Assembly (NCBI GenBank): GCA_034687125.1 | Contig: JAQGBZ010000283.1 | Location: 1 to 64,000 of the forward strand | Length of the DNA stretch: 64,000 nucleotides | From: Neelides folsomi | Taxonomy: Eukaryota; Arthropoda; Collembola; Neelipleona; Neelidae | Reading direction: 5' to 3' | Shown: positions 1 to 10,852 of the stretch, piece by piece | Position numbering within the stretch: the stretch's first letter is position 1 | Layout of the letters: each line of letters opens with the position of its first letter | Notes under the pieces: model-generated | What the model was told of the DNA's origin: nothing | What the model saw: the letters and a program-made list of their open reading frames with translations, nothing else | Database searches by the model: none | Position numbers and translations under genes: made by a program

Positions 1-2
1 CG

Positions 3-119
3 GCCATCGTCAACCTTAATGTGACAATCCCTGAAACGTTTAATCAACTACATTGTAAACCATGTAGGTCTGTTGGGAAGCTAAGCGGTTCAACATTGAT
101 TAGAGTGATTACAGTTTAG
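3..119 (+). CDS. possible 3' end of an unidentified gene (partial, weak)
   Basis: An open frame enters from the left edge and runs 38 codons to a TAG. It contains a CxxC pair (LHCKPCRS) and is richer in G and C than the AT-rich DNA that follows directly, which is why it stands out. It could be the last exon of a gene lying to the left, or an untranslated stretch that is open by chance. There are too few residues to assign a family. Confidence 0.17.
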   Translation, partial: AIVNLNVTIPETFNQLHCKPCRSVGKLSGSTLIRVITV

Positions 120-625
120 AAGAAGAAAAAAGCATGTTTCTTTATAAATTTAAATACAAACCTTTACATAATATGTCTATTATATAATCTATATTATAGA
201 TTATACATGTTATTGTAAGTAAACTACAATAATGTAAATTTTATTCTAAAATAATATGTTTATTATTTAAAATTACATTATTACGCCATAGTGTTTGATG
301 TGTTAAATGATTATTTCAATTTAATTTTAAGACTTAACAATTGCGTGAATAACCTTTTAAAAATATTGGTATTTAAAAATCTTACTATATGAAGAAGTTT
401 GTTTAAATTACTATTAAATAGGCTTTTAATTTATAAATATATAAATATAAAGTATTTTTAATTCCTTTATAAGTTTCATAAAAAATATAACGACAGAGAA
501 TATAATTACATAAAAATTGTTGAAAATGGTAACAATTTTCGAAAATTTAATCTTTTTGGATTGTATGTGAATTTTGGACTCTACAGACTTTTAAATGTGT
601 TAATTTTGTTATAATTTTTACGATT
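120..625. other. AT-rich stretch, no gene seen
   Basis: Very AT-rich sequence with stops in all frames. The third membrane segment of the neighbouring ionotropic-receptor relic would be expected here on the minus strand, but I do not see it. Confidence 0.5.
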
Positions 626-1711
626 TCATTTTCTGAATTTTAAAAATTCTTTTTTATTTCCCTCAATTAAAACAACGTAATTACTTGTAAAACCTTCTTC
701 CCACAATTTATATAATCCTGATTCGACAATTTTAGAACGCAGATTTAACAATTTAATGTTCAAATGAGAATTTGATTGGAACATAGAATAATAAGTTACA
801 GATATCTTTGTTCTAACTGAATTTGATTTCTAATATAATATTTATCTGAATAATTGTAACAAATAAGTCTCAAAATTTGATAAAATATTTGTTTGATGTA
901 AATTATAAAATTTATTAGGGAGATTCAATTTTTCCTTATTTGTTACAAACGGCATTTTAAATTTAATTCTATTAATAAGAGGAAAAAAGTCATGAAAGGA
1001 AAAATGAATATCATTTTTAAAATTTTTAACTACATTCAAATTATTAACATTAGTTTCATTCGATAAAATATTCAGAAAACGTGATGTCACTCTTTTGAAA
1101 AAATATTCCTTGTCAATATTTTGATATGAAGGGTCAATTTTTTCAAGTTCTAATCGATGATTCAATGTCATTCCTCTTGAAATTGTAAGTATTAATATTT
1201 TTGTTTCTTTCATTGCCAAATTCTCAAATGTTTCATACATTTTTGATGGTGGATCAAAAACAAGAATTAAAAAGAATTTTCCTTTGTATGCTGAACTTAA
1301 AACAAAACCCATTAATAACAAAATACCAACAAGAATTGAATTCTTAAAATTTTCCTTTGAAACTTTATGAAAAATTGGATTACTTTGTTGGAAAATCACA
1401 TAAATTATTGCAAATAACCAATTAAAATAATTTTTTTCAAGTTTAACCCAATAAATATTTAAGATAATTTTTTGAAATATAATTATAATGAATATTATAA
1501 TAACGAATAAAATCCAAACAACATAGGGTAATAAAATAAAATAATAATTAATTACTGATGATTTATCAATGTATTTCGTATAAGAAAATTGTTCCCAATC
1601 CGATGGAATGGTTGAAAGTAATGGAGAAAATGCGTTAAAATATCTAAAGATTTTTTCATAATTTTCATTGCATCTAAATAATTCGTGTGAATTAATACGT
1701 GTATAAATACC
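626..1711 (-). pseudogene. ionotropic-receptor-like gene, incomplete, probably decayed
   Basis: Read on the minus strand, one frame is open from about 1711 to 842 (289 codons). It shows the pore half of a divergent ionotropic receptor: a pre-membrane segment (NAFSPLLSTIPSDWEQF), a strongly hydrophobic first helix near VINYYFILLPYVVWILFV, a pore-like stretch, and a second helix FKNSILVGILLLMGFVLSSA. The family-typical link YKGKFFLILVFDPP...ETFENLA follows. After two stops the same frame resumes with SKIVESGLYKLWEEGF, which fits the end of the S2 ligand lobe, and stops at 626-628. The S1 lobe is not found upstream: only about 540 bases separate this from the next gene, and the frame is blocked there. 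No third helix is found downstream. An intron might skip the stops, but the obvious one would be only about 31 bases. I favour a truncated, decaying chemoreceptor copy. The family call rests on motif recognition, not on a search. Confidence 0.55.
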
Positions 1712-2254
1712 CTGAATAAATTTCTTGAATTAATTTCTATGTTACTGATTGAAAAATTTAAATGGATGGCAAAGATCATCAAAAAACATTCAATTTACTA
1801 ACACTACAAATACTATAATTATTGATACTATGTATATTAATTATTTTAGTTACTGGGATTGACAATGACTGGTTACATGTTTATATTTCAACTTAAATTG
1901 ACAGAAATAAATAAATATATTTTTATATCTGGCCACAACTTAAAGAAAGTGAAAGTGATACAAACTTAGAGTACTTAGGTATTGGATACTATGAATTGTC
2001 ATTGTGAATGAAAAGGTCGTTCTTGTTCTCCCGGGAAACGCTCCCATTAGTGTTATGTATGAAGTATGAGTCCGAAGAAAAATAAATACCTAGTTACGTG
2101 TTTTATTTATTTATGCCATTAAGCATTTTTTATAATAGAACAAAATATTCAAATTAATATTTGCAAAAATATTTATTTTGTGGACCAGTTGGGCCAGATT
2201 ATATTGCCAAACAAATACATTCTTATATTTAAATTATTATTTGAATTATATGTA
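1712..2254. other. spacer between two minus-strand loci, no gene seen
   Basis: AT-rich sequence. A minus-strand frame of 76 codons at 1552-1782 overlaps the receptor relic in another frame and may hold the last few residues before its first break (NFSISNIEINSRN). Otherwise nothing is recognised. Confidence 0.4.
2172..2177 (-). terminator. possible polyadenylation signal of the 2255-3627 gene
   Basis: The minus strand reads AATAAA about 78 bases downstream of the TAA stop at 2255-2257. In DNA this AT-rich the hexamer is common by chance, so position is the only support. Confidence 0.35.
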
Positions 2255-3627
2255 TTAAATGTATTTCCAAAGAATGTACTGATTTGCCCATGCAGATGAA
2301 AGAAATTGTGCATTTTCAGCGTGGTGTTCAAGGAGATGATACGCAGGTTCTTGTCTTTGGTGAAACAATTCAATTCCAACTTCAGTCACATATGCGTTTC
2401 CCGCCACACGAGGAATAACTATTTCGGATAATCATTAAATAATTAGTCAAATTTTTCAAAAACATTAAATTAGGATTCTGAAAATTAAAATTTTATAAGA
2501 GATACAATATATTAAAGTACAATAGCTATTATTTCCCTAATTATTATCAAAATTAAATAATTTACCTCTAGAATAAGACATCCATGAACCATATCCAACT
2601 AAGGCAGATGCCAAAGTCACTCCAATTGTAACTCCAACTTGTGTTGGTAAACTGCTCTCTAAAATAACAATTAAAAACACAAATTACATACTTTATATAA
2701 TTATTTACCATTTAAAAAATAGCCTTTAATTTTAATTAATAAATCTTTTTTAAAATAGATCGATAGGTAGGGAAAAGATTATTAAATTTAATAAATACCT
2801 TTAAATTTTTTCAACATTTTCATTTCCCAAGTATTTTCTAAAGTTTCTCTACGAATAAATGAAATTATAATTTTCCGAGTTTGTTCAACATTGTCAGCTT
2901 GAGCATTAATTGACTCTAACCATTTTTCTAAATTTTTTCCAACGGTGAGTTCCTTTAATTTTCCCATGACATTTTGGATCTTTTCTCTTGAAAAGTTAGT
3001 TGGATCTTTTTCTTTATTCGAACTATTTTCCTTTTCAATTTGAGGTTTTGAATTTTTAAATTTTTCTTTTATTTTCTTATTTATCTTTTCTGACTCCTCA
3101 ACCCAATTTTGAATATTTTTTTCTCCAATAGTTTTTTCAGTAGGAAATTCAAAATTTTCAGAATTGGTTGAACATTCTTGCATTGATTTATATTTTTCGT
3201 TCAATGGCTCTTCCGTTTGTGTTGTTTTATTTTCTTTTATTGTATTTTTATTTGCCACGTCATTTGAATTTTCATTAAAACTATCAAATTCACTCAATTC
3301 GTTTGATTCAACAAATCGTTGACCAATTTCAATTTCATTTGAAATTATTTCATCTTGAGCGTCAAAAAAATCTTCAAATTCGACAACTTCTTCATATTGA
3401 ACCGAAACTCGACATTCATCTGGATAATTGATTTCATCAAATGACAGATAAAATGTTGATTGTGAATTTGATCTGGCTGGTGGAAAAGGAATGGAGACAT
3501 TTTCTGAACTTTGAGTTCGAAATGAATTTGATTCTGTGGAAAATCTGGAAACAAGTCTTCTTAAGGATTGTTGAGATATGCTGAGAGCTTTGGCAAGTTT
3601 TGCTTTGGGATTTCTTAATTTTTCCAT
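2255..3627 (-). CDS. unrecognised single-pass membrane protein, 361 residues, three exons
   Basis: Exons on the minus strand are 3627-2799, 2658-2566 and 2418-2255, joined by GT-AG introns of 140 and 147 bases in matching phases. The sum is 1086 bases, exactly 362 codons. Residues 1-35 are basic and Ser/Leu-rich with almost no acidic residues and an Arg-Phe-Ser step (LVSRFSTESN), as in mitochondrial presequences. Residues about 60-230 are acidic, Asn/Glu/Lys/Ser-rich and probably disordered. Residues 230-276 look helical and charged. The second exon encodes a membrane helix at about 283-303 (VGVTIGVTLASALVGYGSW) with small-residue spacing. The last exon is a compact tail rich in Gln, His and aromatics (GIELFHQRQEPAYHLLEHHA). 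I know no family for it. Mitochondrial membrane location is inference; a type-II or tail-anchored protein elsewhere is possible. The gene is supported by splice sites and frame, not by homology. Confidence 0.72.
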
Positions 3628-5295
3628 GATTGGAAATATTTAAAATAATTATTCAATTACTTTTAAAATAATAACAAAAACAATGAAATATATTAAAACT
3701 TTAAATTTTAGGTAATCTAATTAAAGTCACAGTTTTTCTTTTTCAATCTTGTTAACAAAGATTTCATTTTGATTATATTTATATTATTAAAAATCATTTC
3801 TAAAATTATCTAAAAGTGAAGATATTCGTAAACTATAAAAAAAATTTGTTATTATGAGAGAGACTAAATAATAAATGTCTAATTTGGTATAAAATTGAAA
3901 TAAAATTACGATATATGAACTCACTAATAAACGTGTGGTAATTTGACATAAACACTTGGTTGCTTATCCTGAATTAATTGGGGCAGTATAGATGTTAAAA
4001 TGCTCAATTACAAACATGTAATGAAAATTCTTAAGTTTTTTCCCCTTTATATTTCGAAAATTCCCTATACAGTAGATATAGGATAATTACATGATAATTA
4101 TATATAAGTCAAAGTAATATGATAGTGATACGTCATATATTGACGACAGAAATCCCGATGCAATTTCAGCTAAATGTAAGATGGGGAATATTTTCCAATG
4201 GAACACTGGTATACTTGGAAAAATAAGCTTTGGAAAATTTGTGACTTATGCATAAGCATTGTGCAGTATTCATTTAATTGGTCATTGGTAATTCAGTATT
4301 ACTAATGAATTAATATTTACATCATGTGGACTTATTGAACATTGACATAGAAAAGCAATATGTGTAAGAATTGTCAAGAGCGATTCATTTAACCACATCC
4401 GATTTTTCTTTATTCGTAATTCGAAAATAAAGTTTAGGAAAGATACAATAATAACAATAACATTACATTTATTCTTAAAGGATTTTCCATGGGCAAATTG
4501 TTTGGGAATTACTACAAAAATCAGAAATAAAGTACTGGAATTAAATTCAATTACAGAAATTCCTAATCCGCAAAAAATTCAATTCATTCATTCAACTTAC
4601 GATAAATACAAAAGTGTAATTTTAAGAACAAAATGAATCATATTGTGTAAAAAATGACTAAAAATGTTTTAAGTTTGTTTTAAGAAAAACGCAAATATTA
4701 GTTTAAATATTTTGACAAATATTTTTTACTTAATTTAATTTTTAGTTGTCTGCTTTAGAATGTTGAAGTGTCCCAATTTATTAATTTTGGCCTTATACCT
4801 TATTTCATATATTAAGTAGGTACTTATATTTTAAATGTAAATCTTTTAAAACTTTTATTTTATTTTAAGCTTACCTTGAAATTATTTTGGCTTTATACAT
4901 TCACAAATCCTCAAAACAATATTTAAGTCTCTACATGTTTAATCCGTTTGACCAGAAATCTGTTATATTTTTATCGAGGTATTATAACCTTTAAGGGAAA
5001 TGATAAATGGCTAAGAATTAATTCTAATTAATATACCATAGAAGCTGTCTTACCATATTGTATTTTACAATCAAACTAACTTCAAGTTTAAAAATTATTT
5101 ATAACAAGTTAAGTATTATATTATAATTAAAAAGTAAGATACACATTTTATAGTGAGTAAAGGGGAGAATATTTAATGTCCCTATCCTAAAAGATATTAA
5201 ATTATACCCAATTATATCCCAATTGTAGTTGGTAAAAAGTAGGTATTTACTTATTGTATAAAAACCTTTATGTTATAAAACCATTTGTGACATAT
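3628..5295. other. AT-rich intergenic DNA, no gene seen
   Basis: About 1.7 kb with dense stops in all frames. The 5' part must hold the upstream region of the minus-strand gene ending at 3627, but no distinct promoter element is visible. Confidence 0.5.
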
Positions 5296-5819
5296 GAACA
5301 ACTTAAATTGTTATGTACTTCTACAATTACCCCTAAGAACACTTACGGGATTGAGTTATGGGGTTCAGCTGAAAAAAATATTTAAAAATTTCATATAATT
5401 TTAAATCCCTAGCTCGCTTATTACTTAACAAGAATAAGTTCGAAAAAATCTCAATGGAAATGAAAAATAATCTTGGTTGGTTGCACGTTGAAAATCTTTA
5501 TAAAAAGTCTATCCTTTCTGTAATGTATAGGATTCAGACATCTTTATTTACTCCAAAATACTTTAAGAATTACATTACTGCAGCCTCAAATGTTGATGAT
5601 CATAAAACAAGAAGAAAATCAAACATTCACTCATCATATATACCAAGAACAAACTGGGGTAAAAAATCTCTACTTTACTCTGGACCTAAACTATGGAATC
5701 AAATGAAAGAAGCTCTTAATAAAAATATCCTTAAGTTAAACAAATTTGAATTTGAAGACAACACATTTAAATCAGAAGATGGGGAACGTTTTGAAGATAA
5801 GGGCGAGCAGCCATTGTGA
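5296..5819 (+). mobile_element. 3' end of a non-LTR retrotransposon (LINE) reverse-transcriptase ORF
   Basis: The frame from about 5299 reads LLCTSTITPKNTYGIELWGS, the well-known YGIELWG stretch near the end of jockey/CR1-like polymerases. A second open piece from 5454 to 5819 gives the usual C-terminal region: P-x-YF, TRRKSNIHSSYIPRTNWGKK, SLLYSGPKLWNQMKEAL and a Phe-rich end. The element is 5'-truncated: no endonuclease or YxDD core is present. It is also interrupted by at least one frame change near 5380-5450. Truncation at the 5' end is what target-primed reverse transcription usually leaves. The 3' tail probably extends some way past 5819, but I could not fix its end or a target-site duplication. 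Confidence 0.7.
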
Positions 5820-5850
5820 AGGTGAAAGTAGGATTTTCTCCGACCAAGAG

Positions 5851-7037
5851 GTTGTTCATGGTTTAAATAATTCAGGTTATAGCTTGCTACATAGAAGATT
5901 AGCATAATCCACATTTTCTTATTATAATTAAATTTTTTATAATATTAATTATTCTTAAAGTTGCATTGCATTGTAATATCGAAAGCTTTTGAGGAAATTC
6001 CCTTTGAGATGTGTAAAAATTCATAATTTGTTGAATTTTTGGTTGTGGCCCTGCATTGAGGTCAATGGAAGTCAATTCTTAAAATGAAATTTAGCCTTCA
6101 ATAACATGTTATATTAAGAGTATTTCAGCAAATTTTGATGATTATATGTTAATAAACAAAAGTAATTCTCGATTGAAAATGCTGAAAGCTTAGGAGCCCA
6201 CACTGTATATAGGTATACCTTATTGTAATTAAGCAATAATATTGTAATTTAGGCTATTCTCCGTAAGACCAATAAATGTAATTGGGTGAATTGTGGCCAT
6301 ACAGTAATATTTAATATTTCTTGAATAAAAAAAATATTTATAAAAAAAATTATTTTAATTTATTATAATTAAATAACAATCAAATAAATTTATAACAATA
6401 CCATATAATACATTTTTCAATAAATAAAAATTTATTATTTCAGTTTGATTTAATAATAATAATAAATTTTTTATTATCAAAGAAATTTAAATAGATTATT
6501 AAGGCCACAATTTAAATTATTCAGATAAAATATAAAGGGATTATATAGAAGACACGTTTTAGAAAAATTAATTATATTTAATACTTCTGGGGGTTTTCAT
6601 TATTACAAAAATAACAATGTGATTGTAATTAAATAGGTAGATTGGTATACAATACCTTTAATTACAATACAACATTCCATTAATTATACCCATATAAGTA
6701 TAAATTGTCATTTTTGTCATAAAAACTTAACACGTACTTTCCGTTTTATAGTAGTTGATAAGTTGATATATACAAGAAATGAGTAAAAATAGTTATTACC
6801 GCGTTTTCCCATTAAACATTATGCTTAAAAAACAAAAACAATTCACATTGGCCATAACGCTACGAGCATAAAAATCACATGCCATTGAAATTAATTACAT
6901 GCTTTTCCTTAGACGTATTTACTCAACGTCTTACATTTTCTTCCATTCACCTTCTTGGATAAGCAACTTTAATTTATAAACACTTTTGACTGTCAAGGGA
7001 GATTTTGTATTAAGAAAACATTTAATAATTTTGTTAA
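5851..7037. other. AT-rich intergenic DNA upstream of the chemoreceptor gene
   Basis: No coding character. The first part may still be retrotransposon tail. The last few hundred bases are slightly less AT-rich and should contain the promoter of the gene starting at 7038, but no clear element is seen. Confidence 0.45.
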
Positions 7038-8469
7038 ATGTTGACCAAGACGGCTCTTAAAGTCGTCCATGGGCAATTTGCATATCTTCATAAAATTAAC
7101 GTGATTCCTTTTGAATGTGAAGAAATTGACCAAGATGGTCAAACGACGTTTAGATTCAAAGTTACTAAAAGCAAAAGCCATATTTTTATATGGAAAGTTT
7201 ATTTCATCTTTAGTTTGGTTTATGTGGCCCATGCGATTGTAAAATTGGCATTTAGTGTGAAACAAGAAGGAATTCCTATTTATGAACTTTCCACTAATTT
7301 AAGTGCAACTTGCTGTTTTTATTATTTTGCCATTTCCAATGTTATGAACGTAAAGACTTTTCGTTCTTCAGCAAATATTTTAAATAATCTCATCAGACTT
7401 GATACTTATTTTGAAAGTAAGTTTGTAAAATTCTTTATAATTCTAATAACAATTTAAACGGATCTTTTTATTAATGAATGATTTTAAATTATTTCAGCTA
7501 AATTTCCATCTCCAAAAATGGTTAATGAAAAACACGATTGGGTTTATCGTCAATTTGAATTAATCACAATGATCGAAATCTCATGGAATTGCGCCATTTT
7601 TTTTGTTGGGCTAATTGCCCCCGGGACCGTTTGCTTTCATTTCAATCTCGTTCCTGAACATTATTGGAAAGGAAACGATGCAAAATCTTGGACAATTTAC
7701 ATTTTGATTTATATGTTTAGTCAAATTTCTGCTCATTTGATTCTTGTAAAACTTCTTTATGATGGATTTTTATATGTGGCCTTTCCAGCAGTTTTGACAT
7801 ATTGGTTAAAAAGATTGAGGTAAAATAAACTTTATTTATTTTTATTTATTTTCAGTATAATGTGTAAGTATTTATTATTAAATAATTAATGATTCTTTTT
7901 ATGATTTTTATTTTATGATCTGCACATTTTATAGACATGAACTTGAAGACATGATTGAAAGAAGCAAAACAGAAAACCCCGATCCAAGCGCGAAAAGGGA
8001 GTTAATTAACTCGGCTATTGATTTAATTAAATATTACCGAATGATCCGTTTGCTCGCTGAGGACTATAATATTATCACTTATTATTTATTTGCCACGGTT
8101 TTGCCCTTTTTCAGTACCGTCACAATCTTTTACATTTTCGCGGCAATTAAATTTTCATTAGTCCCTGATCCCATTGTCCATACGTCTTTATTTATTGGCT
8201 ATGTGAGCTGCTTCGGATTTCTCACATTTATCTTTTATACAATGGCTTATGTAAAGATGAACTCAAACAGTTTTGTTCAACTTGCTCAAATGAACAAATT
8301 GGGTATTAGTGCTTGTTTTAGAAAGAGCGCCAAATCTTTAAAAATCTTCGGAATAAGATTTGCATCAGTTTACACAATTGACTTGAGAGCTTATCTCACT
8401 TATTTAGTGCATATACTTTCAGCTATAGTCAATTTGTTAATTGCCTTCCCTAATAAAGTCAAGCAGTGA
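7038..8469 (+). CDS. gustatory-receptor-like seven-helix chemoreceptor, 411 residues
   Basis: Exons are 7038-7416, 7498-7819 and 7935-8469. The introns are 81 and 115 bases, both GT-AG, with phases that match, giving 1236 bases or exactly 412 codons. The product has about seven hydrophobic segments, near residues 47-74, 82-106, 147-173, 190-228 (long, likely one and a half passes), 283-305, 315-340 and 388-405, and no signal peptide. The N-terminal loop (HKINVIPFECEE) and the helical loop before segment five (LIKYYRMIRLLAEDYNIITY) are typical of arthropod gustatory receptors, which are ligand-gated cation channels with an inside N-terminus. The C-terminal helix (LRAYLTYLVHILSAIVNLL) aligns with the place of the family motif TYxxxxxQF but lacks its Gln-Phe. 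Such divergence is common in springtail copies. Length is normal for the family. The ligand cannot be predicted. Confidence 0.8.
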
Positions 8470-8990
8470 AATATAATCTTTAATGCAAAATAATAACTAG
8501 GTATATAATAATAACTTCGATGGGTTCTTTTTAAAAATTTAATTTATCGTATACTGTTAAATGGAAATTTCAATATGTATGCACATAAAAATATATTAAT
8601 AATATTAAATAATAATTTAATCAATTTTTCTTAATTTGTACCTGAAATACTTGATTTGGTTTTGGACTATACTGATTTAGTCAGATTTATATTTAAATCA
8701 ATAAAACTTGTGATTTATATTTTTATAGCATATCAAGTTATCAAATATTGACTGATATCCTATAATCTTATTACATGTTCTTTTTGTTATAAAATTATAA
8801 CTAATTAAATTATTATACAATAGATACACTTATTGTTAGTGCTAGTGATTTTGTTAACTTGAAAACCAGCGACAGTGACTAAATAGTAATTTTCTTACAG
8901 TATTTTCTTATATTACCTAGGTAAGCAGTATCACAATAAAGTACTGATAATGGGCTGAGTTCCCGTTGTCCGGTCAGGTTTTCCGGCAAA
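8470..8990. other. AT-rich 3' flank, no gene seen
   Basis: Presumed 3' untranslated region of the chemoreceptor gene and then spacer. No coding character on either strand. Confidence 0.45.
8700..8705 (+). terminator. possible polyadenylation signal of the chemoreceptor gene
   Basis: An AATAAA hexamer lies about 230 bases past the stop codon at 8467-8469. The sequence is AT-rich, so this is positional evidence only. Confidence 0.25.
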
Positions 8991-8992
8991 TT

Positions 8993-9246
8993 TCGGCAAC
9001 TGCCATAGCGGCAGTTACCGGGTGCCGCGACGGCAACTGCCCGCTGCCGTCACGGCAACTGCCCGCTGCCGTCACGGCAACTACCGCTTCATGTAAGATA
9101 TAGGAATTACGGCAGTTGCCTAAATTTAGGTAGCTGCCGTAAAGGCAACTGCCGGTTCAGGCAGTTGCCGCAAATCCTACAAAAATTTTAGGCAATTGCC
9201 TTAATTCAAAATTTTACGGCAGTTGCCTAAATACGGCAATTACGGC
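8993..9246. repeat. GC-rich cluster of GGCAACTGCC / GGCAGTTGCC motifs in both orientations
   Basis: A 250-base island is far richer in G and C than its surroundings and is built from CGGCAACTGCC and its reverse complement. Between 9031 and 9091 there is a 22-base tandem unit present twice exactly and a third time in part (9031-9052, 9053-9074, 9075-9091). Outside that, single motifs appear in both orientations near 9109, 9142, 9159, 9189 and 9225, with A/T-rich spacers, so the strand could fold into several stacked hairpins. CAACTG/CAGTTG/CAATTG hexamers occur about eight times. No protein is encoded. Confidence 0.8.
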
Positions 9247-9249
9247 CAC

Positions 9250-10115
9250 ATGCTTTCAAAAAATATTAATGTCAAATTATATTTAATAATAATTTTTATA
9301 ATATTAAAACTTTATTCATTTTATAAATGATTGGTAACAATTGATAATTTATTATGTTTATAAAATGTAGATTGTAAGAATTGTGAATTAATTCATTTTT
9401 AATCATGTTTTTAACTATTAAAAATTATGAATTACTTAAATATATAATTATTTTATTTCAAGCAACAATAATTGCCACTCAGGGACACAGGCATAGTTAA
9501 TAGGTTAATACACAGCTAAATTAGACTCAACATAAAATAAACTTATCTCACTTTGCTAAAATCTAAGAATTAAATAAAAAGTTTGTGCATTACTTTAATT
9601 TCCTTTCCAGTTTTCATCTAAATCAGAATACATTTAGAAATTAAGATACTTAAAGAAATAATCAAATTATAATAATATAAATAATTACATCTTATGAATA
9701 TTTATTAAAATTCTTACTTGATTATAATGACGTATTGAAAAGAATGGATGGATTAATTCAAATGACAAATGAATTTTATTGTAGAAAATATATTTAAAAA
9801 TATTAATTACAATTCGTTATGAAGTTCAATCTAAGCTAACTTAGGAATATAATGAAATTAGAATTTAAAGAACATGTTATGTTTTAAATTTTTCGCCAAA
9901 GATATTATTAATAAATTATGGTAATTGTTTAATAGGTGGCGTAAGCATTTCTAATTTAGTTATCATATATCTGTGTTACTTGACAATTCAATTCAGTGGT
10001 TTATTACCTAGTATACCTTGGCTATTATTGTTTTAATTGACCCCAATATAAATGTTACATTTTACTATTTATTGATATTTAATTAGCCATGCTTGATTAA
10101 CTATGCTTATAAAGT
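9250..10115. other. AT-rich spacer, no gene seen
   Basis: No open frame of note and no recognisable element between the GC-rich motif cluster and the 44-base tandem repeat. Confidence 0.45.
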
Positions 10116-10334
10116 CATTACATATATGTATGTAATCACCAGGGGATGAGTGCAGGACGCGCCACTACATAAATATATGTTAACAGTAGGAGAGTGCGAG
10201 ATTGGCTATTCCATATATTTATGACAACAGTAGGTGAATGCAAGATTTTCCATTACATATATTTATGTTAACAGTGAAAGGGTGCCTAACACGCCATTCC
10301 ATATATATATATATATGTTAACAGTAGGCTAAAG
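10116..10334. repeat. 44-base tandem repeat, about five copies
   Basis: Units begin near 10116, 10162, 10206, 10250 and 10294. The three central units are exactly 44 bases. Each starts with CCATTACATATATTTATG (with variants), continues TTAACAGTAGG and ends with a variable G-rich part containing GTGC or ATGC. The first copy is diverged. The last is cut short and carries extra TA steps. The array abuts the 3' end of the GPCR relic on the minus strand. Confidence 0.85.
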
Positions 10335-10852
10335 GTTATATTTCCCTCTTCGAATTTAAAATTTGTCGAATTTTCAAATAAAAAATTTACATCATTTGAA
10401 TATTGAATAATTGAAAATGAAATTGCGAAAGATAAAAACCAAATAATAATAATTAAACTTGCAGCATTGTAAATAAAATTTCGAGTAAAATGAGATTGAA
10501 ATAAAAATGTTTTATCGCAATGACGCACATGGTGTAGCATGAAACATATCCGGATATATGTATCAAATACGATATGGTGATTTTGCAATATCCAGGACAC
10601 AAATTACTAAAAAAATTCAGTTTTAAATAAACAACTTAACAGCCAAATCAAGTCCGAAAATGAAATGTTTGCAAATAGAAGTTTTGCAGATGTTCTTTTT
10701 CCGTATTTTGAATTAGCGAAAATGACAATGACACTTAGATTGCTAAAAAATGAAAATATTGCCACAAAAATTAATACGGCTGTTTCAATTGACATAACAA
10801 TCTCTTCAGTGTGTGTAAATTCTGTTCTTGATTCTTCGTTATTTGGGTCCAT
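10335..10852 (-). pseudogene. decayed rhodopsin-type (peptide-like) G-protein-coupled receptor
   Basis: The minus strand from an ATG at 10852 (MDPNNEESRTEF) encodes helix one (ETAVLIFVAIFSFFSNLSVI), then KRTSAKLLFANISFSDLIWL, the start of helix two with the Leu/Phe-x-x-Asp signature. A stop follows at about 10609. In another frame, about 10600-10498, helix three is plain (CKITISYLIHISGYVSCYTM followed by CVIAIKHF, where IAIDRY is expected). Back in the first frame, helix four with its tryptophan appears (AASLIIIIWFLSFAISFSII) and leads into an ECL2-like stretch. The frame then runs into the 44-base tandem array. Helices five to seven are missing, the helix two to three interval is too short, the DRY motif is lost, and at least two frame changes are needed. 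I read this as a host pseudogene. A misassembled multi-exon gene is the alternative. Confidence 0.6.

Noticed and set aside
838-880. A 31-base intron that would skip two stops in the ionotropic-receptor relic
   Set aside because: Too short compared with the 81-base and longer introns of neighbouring genes, and the donor is poor; decay is simpler.
10116-10334. Regularly spaced repeats as a CRISPR array
   Set aside because: Units are contiguous and diverged with no unique spacers, in a eukaryotic context.
10600-10640. A 34-base intron that would join helices two and three of the GPCR relic
   Set aside because: Far below the shortest intron seen in the window (81 bases), and it would still leave a missing segment and a later frame change.
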